Part shown: positions 44,868-53,559 of the stretch, piece by piece
How the letters are laid out: each line of letters opens with the position of its first letter
Position numbering within the stretch: the first letter of the stretch is position 1
From: Sulfuricella sp.
Lineage (GTDB): Bacteria > Pseudomonadota > Gammaproteobacteria > Burkholderiales > Sulfuricellaceae
Direction: 5' to 3'
Assembly: GCA_041651995.1 (NCBI GenBank)
Contig: JBAZID010000001.1
Coordinates: 248,001-312,000 of the forward strand
Length of the DNA stretch: 64,000 nucleotides
Program-made: the position numbers and the translations under genes
The notes under the pieces: model-generated
Seen by the model: the letters and a program-made list of their open reading frames with translations, nothing else
What the model was told of the DNA's origin: nothing
Databases searched by the model: none

Positions 44868-45050
44868 ATGGATCAAAACAGAGTACAACATTGCGTAGAA
44901 CAACTTTGCCAGAAAGGGTGCAAGAACGTGCTGGAGACCATCCGCACGCTGGAAGAGCACCAGGCCGTGACTGAAACACTGAGTCTGAGCAGCGATGAAG
45001 TTCAGTCCGTGCTTTCGGAACTGAAAAGCATTATGGATATTTACCAGTAA
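44868..45050 (+). CDS. Small hypothetical protein, 60 aa
   Basis: A 60-residue, mostly helical protein (NRVQHCVEQLCQKGCKNVLE, then LEEHQAVTETLSLSSDEVQSVL). It contains three Cys within residues 9-18. No strong Shine-Dalgarno is visible. It looks like a conserved small cytoplasmic protein but I cannot name it. It faces the gene at 45057-45497, six bases away. Confidence 0.55.
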   Translation: MDQNRVQHCVEQLCQKGCKNVLETIRTLEEHQAVTETLSLSSDEVQSVLSELKSIMDIYQ

Positions 45051-45056
45051 TCAGCT

Positions 45057-45497
45057 TTAACGCCTGCGGCGCCCTTCATAGGCAGCGATTTCTTTGGCCA
45101 CGCCCTGATATGGCACATCCTGCATGGTACCGAAACGCTGTTGCGCCTCAACTGCCAGAGCATGAATATTTTCAACCAAACTTGCTCCTTGGTCGAACAA
45201 GCGTTGAACCCCCAGCAAGCCGCCACATTGCACCTTGATTTCCTTGGCATGCGGCAAGGGTTCGCCCGGATGAATCAGCTTCAGCACAAATGAAGCATTC
45301 TGATGCAGCAGACCATGCAAGGTCACACATTTCTCGCGTTCCACCGCTGCCTCGCACGCAATCGCCTCACGCTCCGCAATGTTAAACTTGCGCACCTGAT
45401 CGCACCCGGCACAACGACTGAGAATCGCCTTCTCGAAGGGGCACGAGAGCCTCACCTTCTCGTCATAGGCAGCTTTATAAGCGCCTTCATTCAGCAC
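45057..45497 (-). CDS. Cysteine-rich hypothetical protein
   Basis: A 146-residue protein starting at GTG 45497, three bases after the stop of the 76-aa gene. Cysteines at 19, 29, 32, 48 and 57 (CPFEKAILSRCAGC and onward) plus one near residue 91 suggest a metal or Fe-S site. The C-terminus is basic (EGRRRR). No family is recognised. Coupled with the preceding small gene. Confidence 0.65.
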   Translation of the reverse strand: MLNEGAYKAAYDEKVRLSCPFEKAILSRCAGCDQVRKFNIAEREAIACEAAVEREKCVTLHGLLHQNASFVLKLIHPGEPLPHAKEIKVQCGGLLGVQRLFDQGASLVENIHALAVEAQQRFGTMQDVPYQGVAKEIAAYEGRRRR

Positions 45498-45500
45498 CGC

Positions 45501-45731
45501 CTAATAATCCTCACCTGTAACAGGTTGCGGCTCACGCTCCTGGTTCAGCACATCTTCCGCCTGTAGCTGGTTCTCACCAAACATGACCTTAATCGATGTT
45601 TTGTCGTCCGCTGCAAGCGCTATGCGCAAAGTCTTGGCGTGAGCGCTTGCTTCCTTGAAGGCATCAAACTGCCCGGCAAGATCGAGCTGCTTGAAAGGGA
45701 AAGCGGTCACTTTATAAACATAATAGGGCAT
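45501..45731 (-). CDS. Hypothetical protein, 76 aa
   Basis: Starts at ATG 45731 (MPYYVYKVTAFPFKQLD) with GGAGA before it. A short alpha-beta protein with the segment KTSIKVMFGENQLQAEDVL and an acidic C-terminus. Unknown function; translated just ahead of the Cys-rich protein and probably its partner. Confidence 0.65.
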   Translation of the reverse strand: MPYYVYKVTAFPFKQLDLAGQFDAFKEASAHAKTLRIALAADDKTSIKVMFGENQLQAEDVLNQEREPQPVTGEDY

Positions 45732-45855
45732 GATTTCTCCAGAATTAATTCGTACTTTCAGAAATGTGAGGGCAAACTTGAGGCAAATCAAGGTTAATTG
45801 TTACAGATAAGTGAAGAATTAGACACGTTCCAATTCTTTGAGTAGAATTTTCAGT

Positions 45856-46275
45856 ATGAGAACAACTGAATATACACGCGACAACATGGTTGAGCGGTTG
45901 CGGCAACACGGCATCAACCCCACACACCAGAGAATAGAAATTGCCCATGCGCTATTTTCGCATCACGGGCATCTGTGTGCAGATCAGGTCATGTCCATCA
46001 CCAATGCCAGACACAGCGAAACTTCCAAAGCAACGGTGTACAACACGCTCAACCTGTTCCTGGAAAAGAGGATGATACGCGAAGTAATCGTGGATCCTAA
46101 CAAGGTTTTCTACGACCCCAACACCCGCCCTCATCACCACTTTTACAACACCGCCACCGGTGAACTGACCGATATTGATGTCGAGGATATTGGCCTCACC
46201 GGCCTTCCTCTGTTGCCAGCGGGACTGGTGACCGAAGGTGTGGACATCATTGTCCGGGTCCGCCCCAGCGCCTGA
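45856..46275 (+). CDS. Fur-family regulator, Irr-like
   Basis: The 139-residue protein has the Fur winged helix (TRDNMVERLRQHGINPTHQR, then ATVYNTLNLFLEKRMIREV) and the metal/dimer domain with RPHHHFYNTATGEL. Only one Cys is present, so the structural zinc sites (CxxC pairs) of classical Fur and PerR are missing. The HHH core plus lack of CxxC resembles Irr, the heme/iron-responsive type. ATG 45856 preferred over an upstream TTG. Its location near folE does not define targets. Confidence 0.85.
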   Translation: MRTTEYTRDNMVERLRQHGINPTHQRIEIAHALFSHHGHLCADQVMSITNARHSETSKATVYNTLNLFLEKRMIREVIVDPNKVFYDPNTRPHHHFYNTATGELTDIDVEDIGLTGLPLLPAGLVTEGVDIIVRVRPSA

Positions 46276-46281
46276 TATGCC

Positions 46282-46923
46282 CTAGACCGCGCTACGCGGG
46301 AGCGCGCGCAAGAACTCCATGCGCAAGTGTTCACTCTCCCTGAAACAGCCGGTGAACGCCTGCGTGTAGACGCGCTCATCGCCGCGCCGGTCCTCGCCCA
46401 GCAACAGACACAGCTGCTCCGCCTCGATCACGCACGCCGCGCCTTTCGCATGGCCGAAACTCACCAGCGCCTCCGCGATGTCCCGCGTCATCCATTCCTG
46501 ATAAGTAAAGCGATGCCCGATGGCATCCACCAGTCGCGCGATGCGGCCGAAACCATGCAACCGCCCGCCGGGGATGTAAGCCACATGAGCCACGCCACGG
46601 AACGGCACAAGATGGTGCGGACACACCCCGTGCACGGCGATGCCGCGCACCACCACCATGTCTTCACGGGCATCCTCGAAGCCCTCGCCCAGTACCGTCG
46701 CGGGATCGAGATCATAGCCGCCCAGCAGGCGTTTTTCCCACAACTCGCGCACGCGCCTGGCGGTCTTGCCGGTATGCGCCGAATCGGGCGTTACACCGCA
46801 CGCCAGCAGCAGATCGCTCACCGCCTTTTCGAACGCTGCGCCATCGAACTGTCCGGTGCGGGGGATGCCGATGCCGCCGGGGGGCGGGAAAGCGAAACTA
46901 TCGTGGTCGCAGCATTCGGACAT
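46282..46923 (-). CDS. folE: GTP cyclohydrolase I
   Basis: Opens the GTP ring to give dihydroneopterin triphosphate for folate synthesis. The 213-residue protein has zinc/active-site sequence VHGVCPHHLVPFRGVAHVAYIPGGRL and the later ligand Cys in IEAEQLCLLLG; the HGVCPHH form differs from the common SMCEHH version. Conserved QEWMTRDIAEAL is present. A small decayed copy of its 5' part lies at 57601-57666. Confidence 0.9.
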   Translation of the reverse strand: MSECCDHDSFAFPPPGGIGIPRTGQFDGAAFEKAVSDLLLACGVTPDSAHTGKTARRVRELWEKRLLGGYDLDPATVLGEGFEDAREDMVVVRGIAVHGVCPHHLVPFRGVAHVAYIPGGRLHGFGRIARLVDAIGHRFTYQEWMTRDIAEALVSFGHAKGAACVIEAEQLCLLLGEDRRGDERVYTQAFTGCFRESEHLRMEFLRALPRSAV

Positions 46924-47012
46924 GGCGTGGTGCTCGTGAAATGGGTTGGTCCACTTTTATCACGCACGCCAGTTGGATGTCAAAAGCGGCCGGCTATCAT
47001 AATCATTACTGG

Positions 47013-48140
47013 CTATTCCATATTCGCGGTTTCGTCGTCGTGGTAACGTTGGGCGATGGCCGTGAATTCGTCGAGGATGGCGATAAAAGCATCCACCACG
47101 TCCGGATCGAAATGGCGGCCGCGGCCCTCAAAAATGATGCCGTGGGCCTGTTCAATCGGCATGGGCGCCTTGTAGACGCGCGGCGAGATCAGGGCGTCGA
47201 ATACATCGGCCAGCGCCATCAACCGGGCCGATGCGGGGATGGCCTCCCTCGCCAACCCGTCCGGGTAACCGCTGCCGTCCCATTTCTCGTGATGCCAGTG
47301 GGCGATTTCCCTGGCCAGGGCGAGGAAGGCCACCGGCTTTTCGGCGATGCGCTCGGCATGTTCGATGGCCTCCGCGCCCAGTTGGGCGTGAGTCTGCATG
47401 ACGGCCCATTCCTCGGCGGTAAGCTTGCCCGGCTTGAGCAGGATGTGGTCGGGAATGCCGACCTTGCCGATGTCATGAAGCGGGGCCGACTTGGTCAGCA
47501 GCCGGATGAACTGTTCGGAGAGAATGGGGGCGAAACGGGGATGGTCCTGCAGATGCCGCGCCAGCGCCTCCACGTAGCCCTGGGTGCGGCGGATGTGGTT
47601 GCCGGTTTCGGGGTCGCGCATCTCGGCAAGATAGCCCAGCGCGTGAATGCTGACATCCTGGACGATCTGGTTTTCCTCCATGCGCCGCGCCACTTCCTCT
47701 TCCAGGAAAACGTTCTGGTCCGCCAGCCAGTCGCGCGCGCGCTTGAGCTCGAGCTGGGTGCGCACTCGCGCCAGCACGATGGGCGACCGGATCGGTTTGG
47801 TGATGTAGTCCACCGCGCCCTCTTCCAGCCCGCGCTCCTCGTCCTGCGTGGCGTTCATCGCGGTGACGAAGACGACCGGGATGCCGCGCGTGGCGGGATC
47901 ATCGCGCAGGGCGGCCAGCACGGCATAGCCGTCCATCCCGGGCATCATCACGTCGAGCAGGATCAGGTCGGGCCGCAGCTCGCCCCGGGCGAGTTCCAGC
48001 GCGCGCCGGCCCGAGGTCGCCGCCAGCACCCGGTAGTCCGCCTGCAACAGCCCGGCGAGCAGCGCGACGTTGTCCGGGTTATCGTCGACAACGAGAAGGA
48101 TCGCGGATTTCCGTGCCGTGATATCCGTTGTGTCGTTCAT
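47013..48140 (-). CDS. Response regulator with HD-GYP phosphodiesterase domain
   Basis: The 375-residue protein has an N-terminal receiver (acidic pair Asp19-Asp20, phosphoacceptor Asp63 in LILLDVMMPGMDG, Lys115 in TKP) and a C-terminal HD-GYP domain with His222-Asp223 (LHDIGKVGIPD) and GYP 291-293 (HHEKWDGSGYPDG). Such proteins hydrolyse cyclic-di-GMP when phosphorylated. It overlaps the kinase gene as ATGA, so it is almost surely the output of that kinase. Confidence 0.93.
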   Translation of the reverse strand: MNDTTDITARKSAILLVVDDNPDNVALLAGLLQADYRVLAATSGRRALELARGELRPDLILLDVMMPGMDGYAVLAALRDDPATRGIPVVFVTAMNATQDEERGLEEGAVDYITKPIRSPIVLARVRTQLELKRARDWLADQNVFLEEEVARRMEENQIVQDVSIHALGYLAEMRDPETGNHIRRTQGYVEALARHLQDHPRFAPILSEQFIRLLTKSAPLHDIGKVGIPDHILLKPGKLTAEEWAVMQTHAQLGAEAIEHAERIAEKPVAFLALAREIAHWHHEKWDGSGYPDGLAREAIPASARLMALADVFDALISPRVYKAPMPIEQAHGIIFEGRGRHFDPDVVDAFIAILDEFTAIAQRYHDDETANME

Positions 48141-51100
48141 GCCACTCTCCCTGGTTCGATGACGCGCAGGGCTTCGAGCGCGCCCTCATGGTCGAAAACA
48201 GCGATGCGGCGCAGGACATCCTCCGCCGCCGCGCCGAGCACGGTGCGCAGCAGCCCGGCCTCCTGCCGCGCCAGATCGTTGGCGGCAATGTCACCGGCTT
48301 TCAGCAGGGCTTCCAGTTGCGCGAGCACGGCCCGGATGTGCGCCGGATCGGCATTCGCCGGCGTCTCGCTGGCATCGGCAGGCAGGCCGCGAATGCCGTC
48401 GATCAGCGGCGTCAGCCCGGCGGCCAGGGTGCCGGCGAGGCGCGCGAGCTCGCCCCGCGCGGCGTCGTGGCGAATCGCCTCGTGAAGCGCCTCGGCTGCC
48501 GCCGCTACCTGGGCTGCCCCCATACTGCCGGCGGAGCCCTTGAGCGCATGGGCCAAACGCTTCACCGGCGGCAGGTCGCCAACGGCCAGCCGCTCGGTGA
48601 TCTGCCGCGCGTCTTCCGCGTGGACGCTGGCAAAAAGGCGCAGCAGCCGGATATACTCCGCCGCCTTGCCGCGCACGATCTCCAGCCCGCGCGCCAGATC
48701 CAGGCCGGGAACGGCTGCCAGGCGACGGCGCCATTCGGCCTCGTCACCTGCCGCCGTTTCTGTAGAAGCCGGCGCTGGCGGCACGGCGTCTTCCCCCTCT
48801 CCGCCCTCTCCCCAACCCCTCTCCCGCGAGGGGAGAGGGGCTTCTGCTCCCTCCCCCTTGACGGGGGAGGGCTGGGGAGAGGGTGAATGGGGGCGCGGCA
48901 GCCACTTGACCAGCGCGGCAAACAACGCCTCGGGGTCGACCGGCTTGGCGATGAAATCGTCCATGCCCGCGTCCGCGCAGGCGCGCCGGTCCTCGTCGAA
49001 GGCATTGGCGGTCATCGCCAGGATGGGTTTTGCTTCCCAGCCCGGCAAGGCGCGGATCGCGCGCGTCGCTTCGAGTCCGTCCATGTTGGGCATCTGCATG
49101 TCCATCAGGATCAGCGCGTAATCGTTGTCCCGCGCCTTGTTCACCGCCTCGCGCCCGTCCGCCGCCGTATCCACCGCCAGCCCGACGGAATGCAGCAGTT
49201 CCAGCGCCACTTCGCGGTTGACCGCATTGTCCTCGACCAGCAGCAGCCGCGTGCCGCCATGGCGCAGGCGCAGCCGGGTTTCGGCACCGGTTTCGCCCGA
49301 GGACTCCTCGGCGGGCATCACCCCGTGGCCGCGTTGCAGGCGGGCCGTGAACCAGAAGGTGCTGCCGGCGCCCGGCGTGCTCTCGGCGCCGGCCTCTCCG
49401 TCCATCAGGCTCGCCAGGCGGCGCGTGATGACCAGGCCGAGGCCGGTGCCGCCATAATTGCGCGTGGTCGAGGCATCGGCCTGCTCGAAGGCGGCGAAAA
49501 GCTTCGGCAGGATCCCGGGAGCGATGCCGATGCCGGTGTCCTGCACCTCGAAGCGTACCGTGAGCTGGCCGCCGGTCTCTTCCAGCAAGATGGCGCGCAG
49601 GAAAATGGTGCCGCGTTCGGTGAACTTGACGGCATTGCCGGCGAAGTTGAGCAAGGCCTGGCGCAGCCGCGTGGGGTCGCCCTTGAGCCAGACGGGGACG
49701 GCGTCGCCGTCCACCTCGACGGTCAGTCCCTTGGCGCGGGCCTGCTCGGCGATGAGCGAGCGGACGTTGTCCAGTATCGCGGAGAGATGAAAGTCGGTGC
49801 TTTCCAGCTGCAGCCGGCCAGCCTCGATCTTGGACAGGTCGAGAATATCATTGATGATGGACAGCAGATGCTGGCCGGCGCTGTCGATCTTGGCCAGCCG
49901 CTCGGCCTGCTCGGGCGTCGCCCCGGCGCGCTTCATCAGGTGGGTGAGGCCGATAATGGCGTTCATCGGTGTCCTGATCTCGTGGCTCATATTGGCGAGG
50001 AAGGCGCTCTTGGCCTGATTGGCGGCCTCGGCCAGCTTGCGCGCCTCCGTCAGTTGCTCCGTGCGGCTCGCCACCAGTTCTTCGAGATGCTCGCGGTGAC
50101 GGTCCAGTTCCTGGCCGAGGCGCTTCTTCTCGGTGATGTCCTCCTTCACCGCGACGTAGTGGGTGATGCTGCCGTCGGGCTGGCGGATGGGCGTGATGAT
50201 GGCGAATTCGGCATATTCGCTGCCATCCTTGCGGCGGTTGATGAACTCGCCCTTCCACGACCGGCCGTGGGCCAGGTTTTCCCACATGTCCGCATAGGTT
50301 TCCGGCGGCGTCTTGCCGGAATGCAGGATGTGCGGATTGCGGCCGATCACTTCCTCGCTGGCGTAGCCTGTGTTACGGGTGAACGTCTCGTTGACATACT
50401 CGATCTCGGCGTCGAGGTTGGTGATGACGATGCTCTCCGGACTCTGCTCGACGGCTTGGGAGAGCTTGCGGATGCGGTCCTCGGCCTGCTTGCGCTCGGT
50501 GATGTCGCGCACCGAAGAAAGAATGAGCTTGCGCCCGCCGGTCTCGATCAGACGGGCGTTGACCTCGACCGGCATGATGGCCCCGTCCTTGCAGCGGTGG
50601 GCGGTTTCGAACACGGCATGGCCCTTTTCCGCCAGTTCCCGGTGTCGTTCCTCGATCCGTTCCGCGTGATCCGGCGTATCCAGTTCGTGCAGGGTCATGG
50701 CCATCAGTTCGTCGCGCGTGTAGCCGCGCGTTTTCCAGGCGGCTTCGTTGACGTAAACGAACCTGCCGTCGAAATCGACCAGGAAGATCGGGTCGGTGGC
50801 ACTGTCGAGCAGTTCCGCGCTCAACTGCATTTGTTCTTCGGCCGCCTTGCGCTCGGTGATGTCGCCGATGGTAACGACCGCCATCAACGGCTGGCCGTCG
50901 GCGTCACGAACCAGCGTGCCGCCGTAGTTGAATATGCGCAGCCAGCCAGCCCGGAGGTGGCGGACGCGCAACTCCAGACTGTTCAGGCTCTCGCCGCGCA
51001 GGATGCGGGCCAGCGGCCACTGTTCCAGCGGCCAGACCGTGCCGTCGAGGGCCGAAAGTTCGAACGTGCCGGCGAACTTGTTCAGGTGCTGGCGGCACTC

Positions 51101-53254
51101 GTCGAGAGAGCCAAACCCATGCAAGTCCAGCGCCGCCCGGTTGAAATGCAGCACCTGCCCGTCAAGGCCGGCAACGACCAGGCCCTCGGTCAGGTTCTCG
51201 ACGATCGTCTGCAACTGCGCCTCGTGCGTGCGCAGGGCCGTTTCGGCGCGCCTGCGCTCGGTCATGTCGCTGAAGCTCACCACGGCGCCCGCCAGCGCGC
51301 CCGCTTCGTCGCGCAGCGGCGTGCTGACGTATTCGACCGGGAAACGGGTGCCATCCTTGCGCCAGAAAATATCGTCGGCCACGCGGTGCGTCACGCCATC
51401 GCGGTAGGCCGCGTAGATGGGGCATTCCTCGCTGGGGAAGGGCGTGCCGTCGGCGCGGGTGTGATGGTGCAGGGCGTGCATGGGCTGACCAACGAGTTCT
51501 TCCGGCGTCCATTGCAGCATCGCGACGGCGGCCGGGTTGATGAAGGTGGCGCGGCCTTCCCGGTCCAGGCCGAAAATACCTTCGCCTGCCGAGGCGAGGA
51601 TGAGCGTGTGCTGCCTTTCCAGCCGCTGCAATTCTGCCCGGGTACGTTCATGCTCGGCGCGCGCGCGCTGCATGGCGATACCGTAGGCCAGGTCGTCCGC
51701 CGATTCGCTCAGCAGTTCGACCACGTCCTCGTCGAATACATCCGGCTCCGCAGCGTAAATGCTGAGCGCGCCGATGATGGTGCCGTCGAGCCGCAACGGC
51801 AGGGCCAGCACCGAGGCAAAGGCATGACGCTGCGCCAATTCCCGCCACGGCACGCAGTCTGGGTCGGCCTGGACATTGCCGCAGACGACGGGGATACCCT
51901 GACGGATCGCCGTCCCGGCAGGCCCGCGGCCCGCTGCGGTTTCATCCCAGGTCATGTTCAGATTATCGAGAAAGTCCGCCTCGGCGCCACAGGAAGCCAC
52001 CAGCCGCACGCGCCTGTCATCCTCGGCATAGCCCACCCAGGCCAGGCGGTAGCCGCCGGCATCGACAATGGCGCGGCACATTTCCCGAAGAAGTTCCTGC
52101 TCCTCCGTGGCGTGCAACAGAGTGCGGTTGCCGGCGGAGAGGACGCGCAAGGCGCGGTTGGCGCGGACGAGCCTGCGCTCCCGGTCCTCGATGGCGGCGG
52201 CCGTTTCATCCATGGTCCGGGCCAGGAGTCCGATCTCGTCGCCGCTATATGGCAGCCCGCTGCGCACGCTGAAATCACCGGCGCTGAAGCGTTGCGCGGC
52301 GCGCGACATAGCCAGCAGCGGGCGCAGCACCAGCCGGTTGCTGCCCCATGCCACCAGCGCCAGCGTAACGGTCAGCACCACGAACGCAAGGCCAAGGGCG
52401 AGGAGGGCCTCTTGCCGCGCCGGGGCCTCGATCACGGCTGCCGGCACGCTCAGCCAAATGATCATGCGGCCGGATGCCGTATCCATGAAGGAGGCAAAGC
52501 CGATGATCCGGCGCACGCCGTCCAGCCCCACCTCGACAAGCGTACCTTCGCCGGCGGCAGCAATATGCCGGAACAGCGGCTGATCGGCGATGCTCATTCC
52601 AGACAGCCCTTTCGGGTCGGGATGGCGCACGGCGATAGTGCCCCTGGCATCCATTACCGTCAGCCGGGCGCCATCCGGCAGGCGGGTGGCCGCCAGTTCC
52701 TCGTGCAGCCGATTCAGGTTGAGCGCCAGATAGATCACGCCGGTCGTGCTCCCGCCCCCGTCGCGCATGGCCTTGGCAAAGACGATTATTGGCCTACCTA
52801 GGACGCGGCCCCGCAGCACCTCGCTGACGACCATTTCGTATGAGCGGAGGGTGCGCTGGAACCAGTCGCGATCGGTATAGCTGACCCCGTCGCCAGAAGG
52901 CGCCACCGCGCAGATCGCCTCGCCGTTTGGCCGTGCAAAGCCGGCGTTGATAAATGCCGGCTCCTGCTTGAGCAGCGCCTGAAGGATCTCCGGGCAGTTC
53001 TCTGCGGAAGCGCCCGGCTGCAACTCGGGGCGCAACATCAGCCCGGTCAAGATGGCGTCGGCCTGCGCGGCGATGCGCTGCTGCCGGGCAGCGATCAGCT
53101 GCGCATTGTGCTGGAGATGTGTCGCGGCGTCGCGCAGCTTCTCGGCGCGGTGGTCGAGCGTGTGCGCGAAAATCATGCCGAGCAGCATGGCGAACGCCGC
53201 CAGCAGGATCAGGATCAGGCGGCCGCGCAGGCCGAGGGTGAAGGGGAGTTTCAT
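48137..53254 (-). CDS. Hybrid histidine kinase: sensor, HAMP, GAF, PAS x4, HisKA, ATPase, REC, HPt
   Basis: A 1705-residue membrane sensor kinase. Order: N-terminal membrane helix (10-30), periplasmic dCache-like sensor domain to about 280, second helix near 285-305, HAMP, GAF (about 380-540), four PAS domains (each ending in an ITERK- or MTERR-type sequence), HisKA with phospho-His1091 (MSHEIRTPMNAI), ATPase with GTGLGLVI, receiver with Asp1385 (LILMDMQMPNMDG), and HPt with His1569 (LAHALKGSAGS). A Pro/Ser/Gly/Glu-rich linker between receiver and HPt is encoded by an inserted palindromic repeat (48793-48884). Good Shine-Dalgarno before ATG 53254. Phosphate should pass His-Asp-His to the coupled HD-GYP regulator. 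Confidence 0.92.
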   Translation of the reverse strand: MKLPFTLGLRGRLILILLAAFAMLLGMIFAHTLDHRAEKLRDAATHLQHNAQLIAARQQRIAAQADAILTGLMLRPELQPGASAENCPEILQALLKQEPAFINAGFARPNGEAICAVAPSGDGVSYTDRDWFQRTLRSYEMVVSEVLRGRVLGRPIIVFAKAMRDGGGSTTGVIYLALNLNRLHEELAATRLPDGARLTVMDARGTIAVRHPDPKGLSGMSIADQPLFRHIAAAGEGTLVEVGLDGVRRIIGFASFMDTASGRMIIWLSVPAAVIEAPARQEALLALGLAFVVLTVTLALVAWGSNRLVLRPLLAMSRAAQRFSAGDFSVRSGLPYSGDEIGLLARTMDETAAAIEDRERRLVRANRALRVLSAGNRTLLHATEEQELLREMCRAIVDAGGYRLAWVGYAEDDRRVRLVASCGAEADFLDNLNMTWDETAAGRGPAGTAIRQGIPVVCGNVQADPDCVPWRELAQRHAFASVLALPLRLDGTIIGALSIYAAEPDVFDEDVVELLSESADDLAYGIAMQRARAEHERTRAELQRLERQHTLILASAGEGIFGLDREGRATFINPAAVAMLQWTPEELVGQPMHALHHHTRADGTPFPSEECPIYAAYRDGVTHRVADDIFWRKDGTRFPVEYVSTPLRDEAGALAGAVVSFSDMTERRRAETALRTHEAQLQTIVENLTEGLVVAGLDGQVLHFNRAALDLHGFGSLDECRQHLNKFAGTFELSALDGTVWPLEQWPLARILRGESLNSLELRVRHLRAGWLRIFNYGGTLVRDADGQPLMAVVTIGDITERKAAEEQMQLSAELLDSATDPIFLVDFDGRFVYVNEAAWKTRGYTRDELMAMTLHELDTPDHAERIEERHRELAEKGHAVFETAHRCKDGAIMPVEVNARLIETGGRKLILSSVRDITERKQAEDRIRKLSQAVEQSPESIVITNLDAEIEYVNETFTRNTGYASEEVIGRNPHILHSGKTPPETYADMWENLAHGRSWKGEFINRRKDGSEYAEFAIITPIRQPDGSITHYVAVKEDITEKKRLGQELDRHREHLEELVASRTEQLTEARKLAEAANQAKSAFLANMSHEIRTPMNAIIGLTHLMKRAGATPEQAERLAKIDSAGQHLLSIINDILDLSKIEAGRLQLESTDFHLSAILDNVRSLIAEQARAKGLTVEVDGDAVPVWLKGDPTRLRQALLNFAGNAVKFTERGTIFLRAILLEETGGQLTVRFEVQDTGIGIAPGILPKLFAAFEQADASTTRNYGGTGLGLVITRRLASLMDGEAGAESTPGAGSTFWFTARLQRGHGVMPAEESSGETGAETRLRLRHGGTRLLLVEDNAVNREVALELLHSVGLAVDTAADGREAVNKARDNDYALILMDMQMPNMDGLEATRAIRALPGWEAKPILAMTANAFDEDRRACADAGMDDFIAKPVDPEALFAALVKWLPRPHSPSPQPSPVKGEGAEAPLPSRERGWGEGGEGEDAVPPAPASTETAAGDEAEWRRRLAAVPGLDLARGLEIVRGKAAEYIRLLRLFASVHAEDARQITERLAVGDLPPVKRLAHALKGSAGSMGAAQVAAAAEALHEAIRHDAARGELARLAGTLAAGLTPLIDGIRGLPADASETPANADPAHIRAVLAQLEALLKAGDIAANDLARQEAGLLRTVLGAAAEDVLRRIAVFDHEGALEALRVIEPGRVA
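48793..48884. repeat. Palindromic repeat inserted in frame in the kinase gene
   Basis: The section holds CCCCTCTCCC paired with GGGGAGAGGGG (about 48816-48840) and CTCCCCCTTGACGGGGGAG (48851-48869), with CCCTCTCC/GGAGAGGG outer arms. It translates in the kinase frame as the low-complexity linker SPSPQPSPVKGEG and onward to GEGGEGE. This composition is the mark of a dispersed intergenic repeat, here tolerated inside a coding region. Confidence 0.75.
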
Positions 53255-53467
53255 GTTGTCCTGTTCTCCGGATAATGCCGGGTGACGTCCACGAAATCGC
53301 CGAAGACGGCTTTTGGAATCCTGTTTTTTTCTTGCCGCAAGTTTGTGCGTATGCGGCGAGGGGCGTCAAGCTTTGGAATGAGTATAATTGCCCGTGATTG
53401 TCTTGCGCCGGGGCCTTTAGTGATGAAGATTAATCACATAATGCCGGTCGAGTGTCGTGACGGATTA

Positions 53468-53538
53468 AACCCGGATTATCCATTAGGGCCAAAACACCGC
53501 TCCTACATGCAAATGCATTCCAATGGATAATCCGGGTT
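53468..53538. repeat. 17-bp perfect inverted repeat in the divergent promoter region
   Basis: AACCCGGATTATCCATT (53468-53484) is exactly complementary to 53522-53538. The right arm ends two bases before the AGGGGAGA Shine-Dalgarno of the GGDEF-EAL gene. The remainder of the 305-base region between the two divergent signalling genes has no gene; I found no clear promoter boxes. Confidence 0.65.
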
Positions 53539-53559
53539 AAAGGGGAGAGATGGGTAGCC

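Noticed and set aside
48887..52801. A 1304-codon open frame on the plus strand
   Set aside because: It lies wholly antisense to the hybrid kinase in GC-rich DNA, has no domain features, and reads as Gly/Arg/His/Gln-rich shadow sequence. The kinase on the other strand has complete domain motifs.
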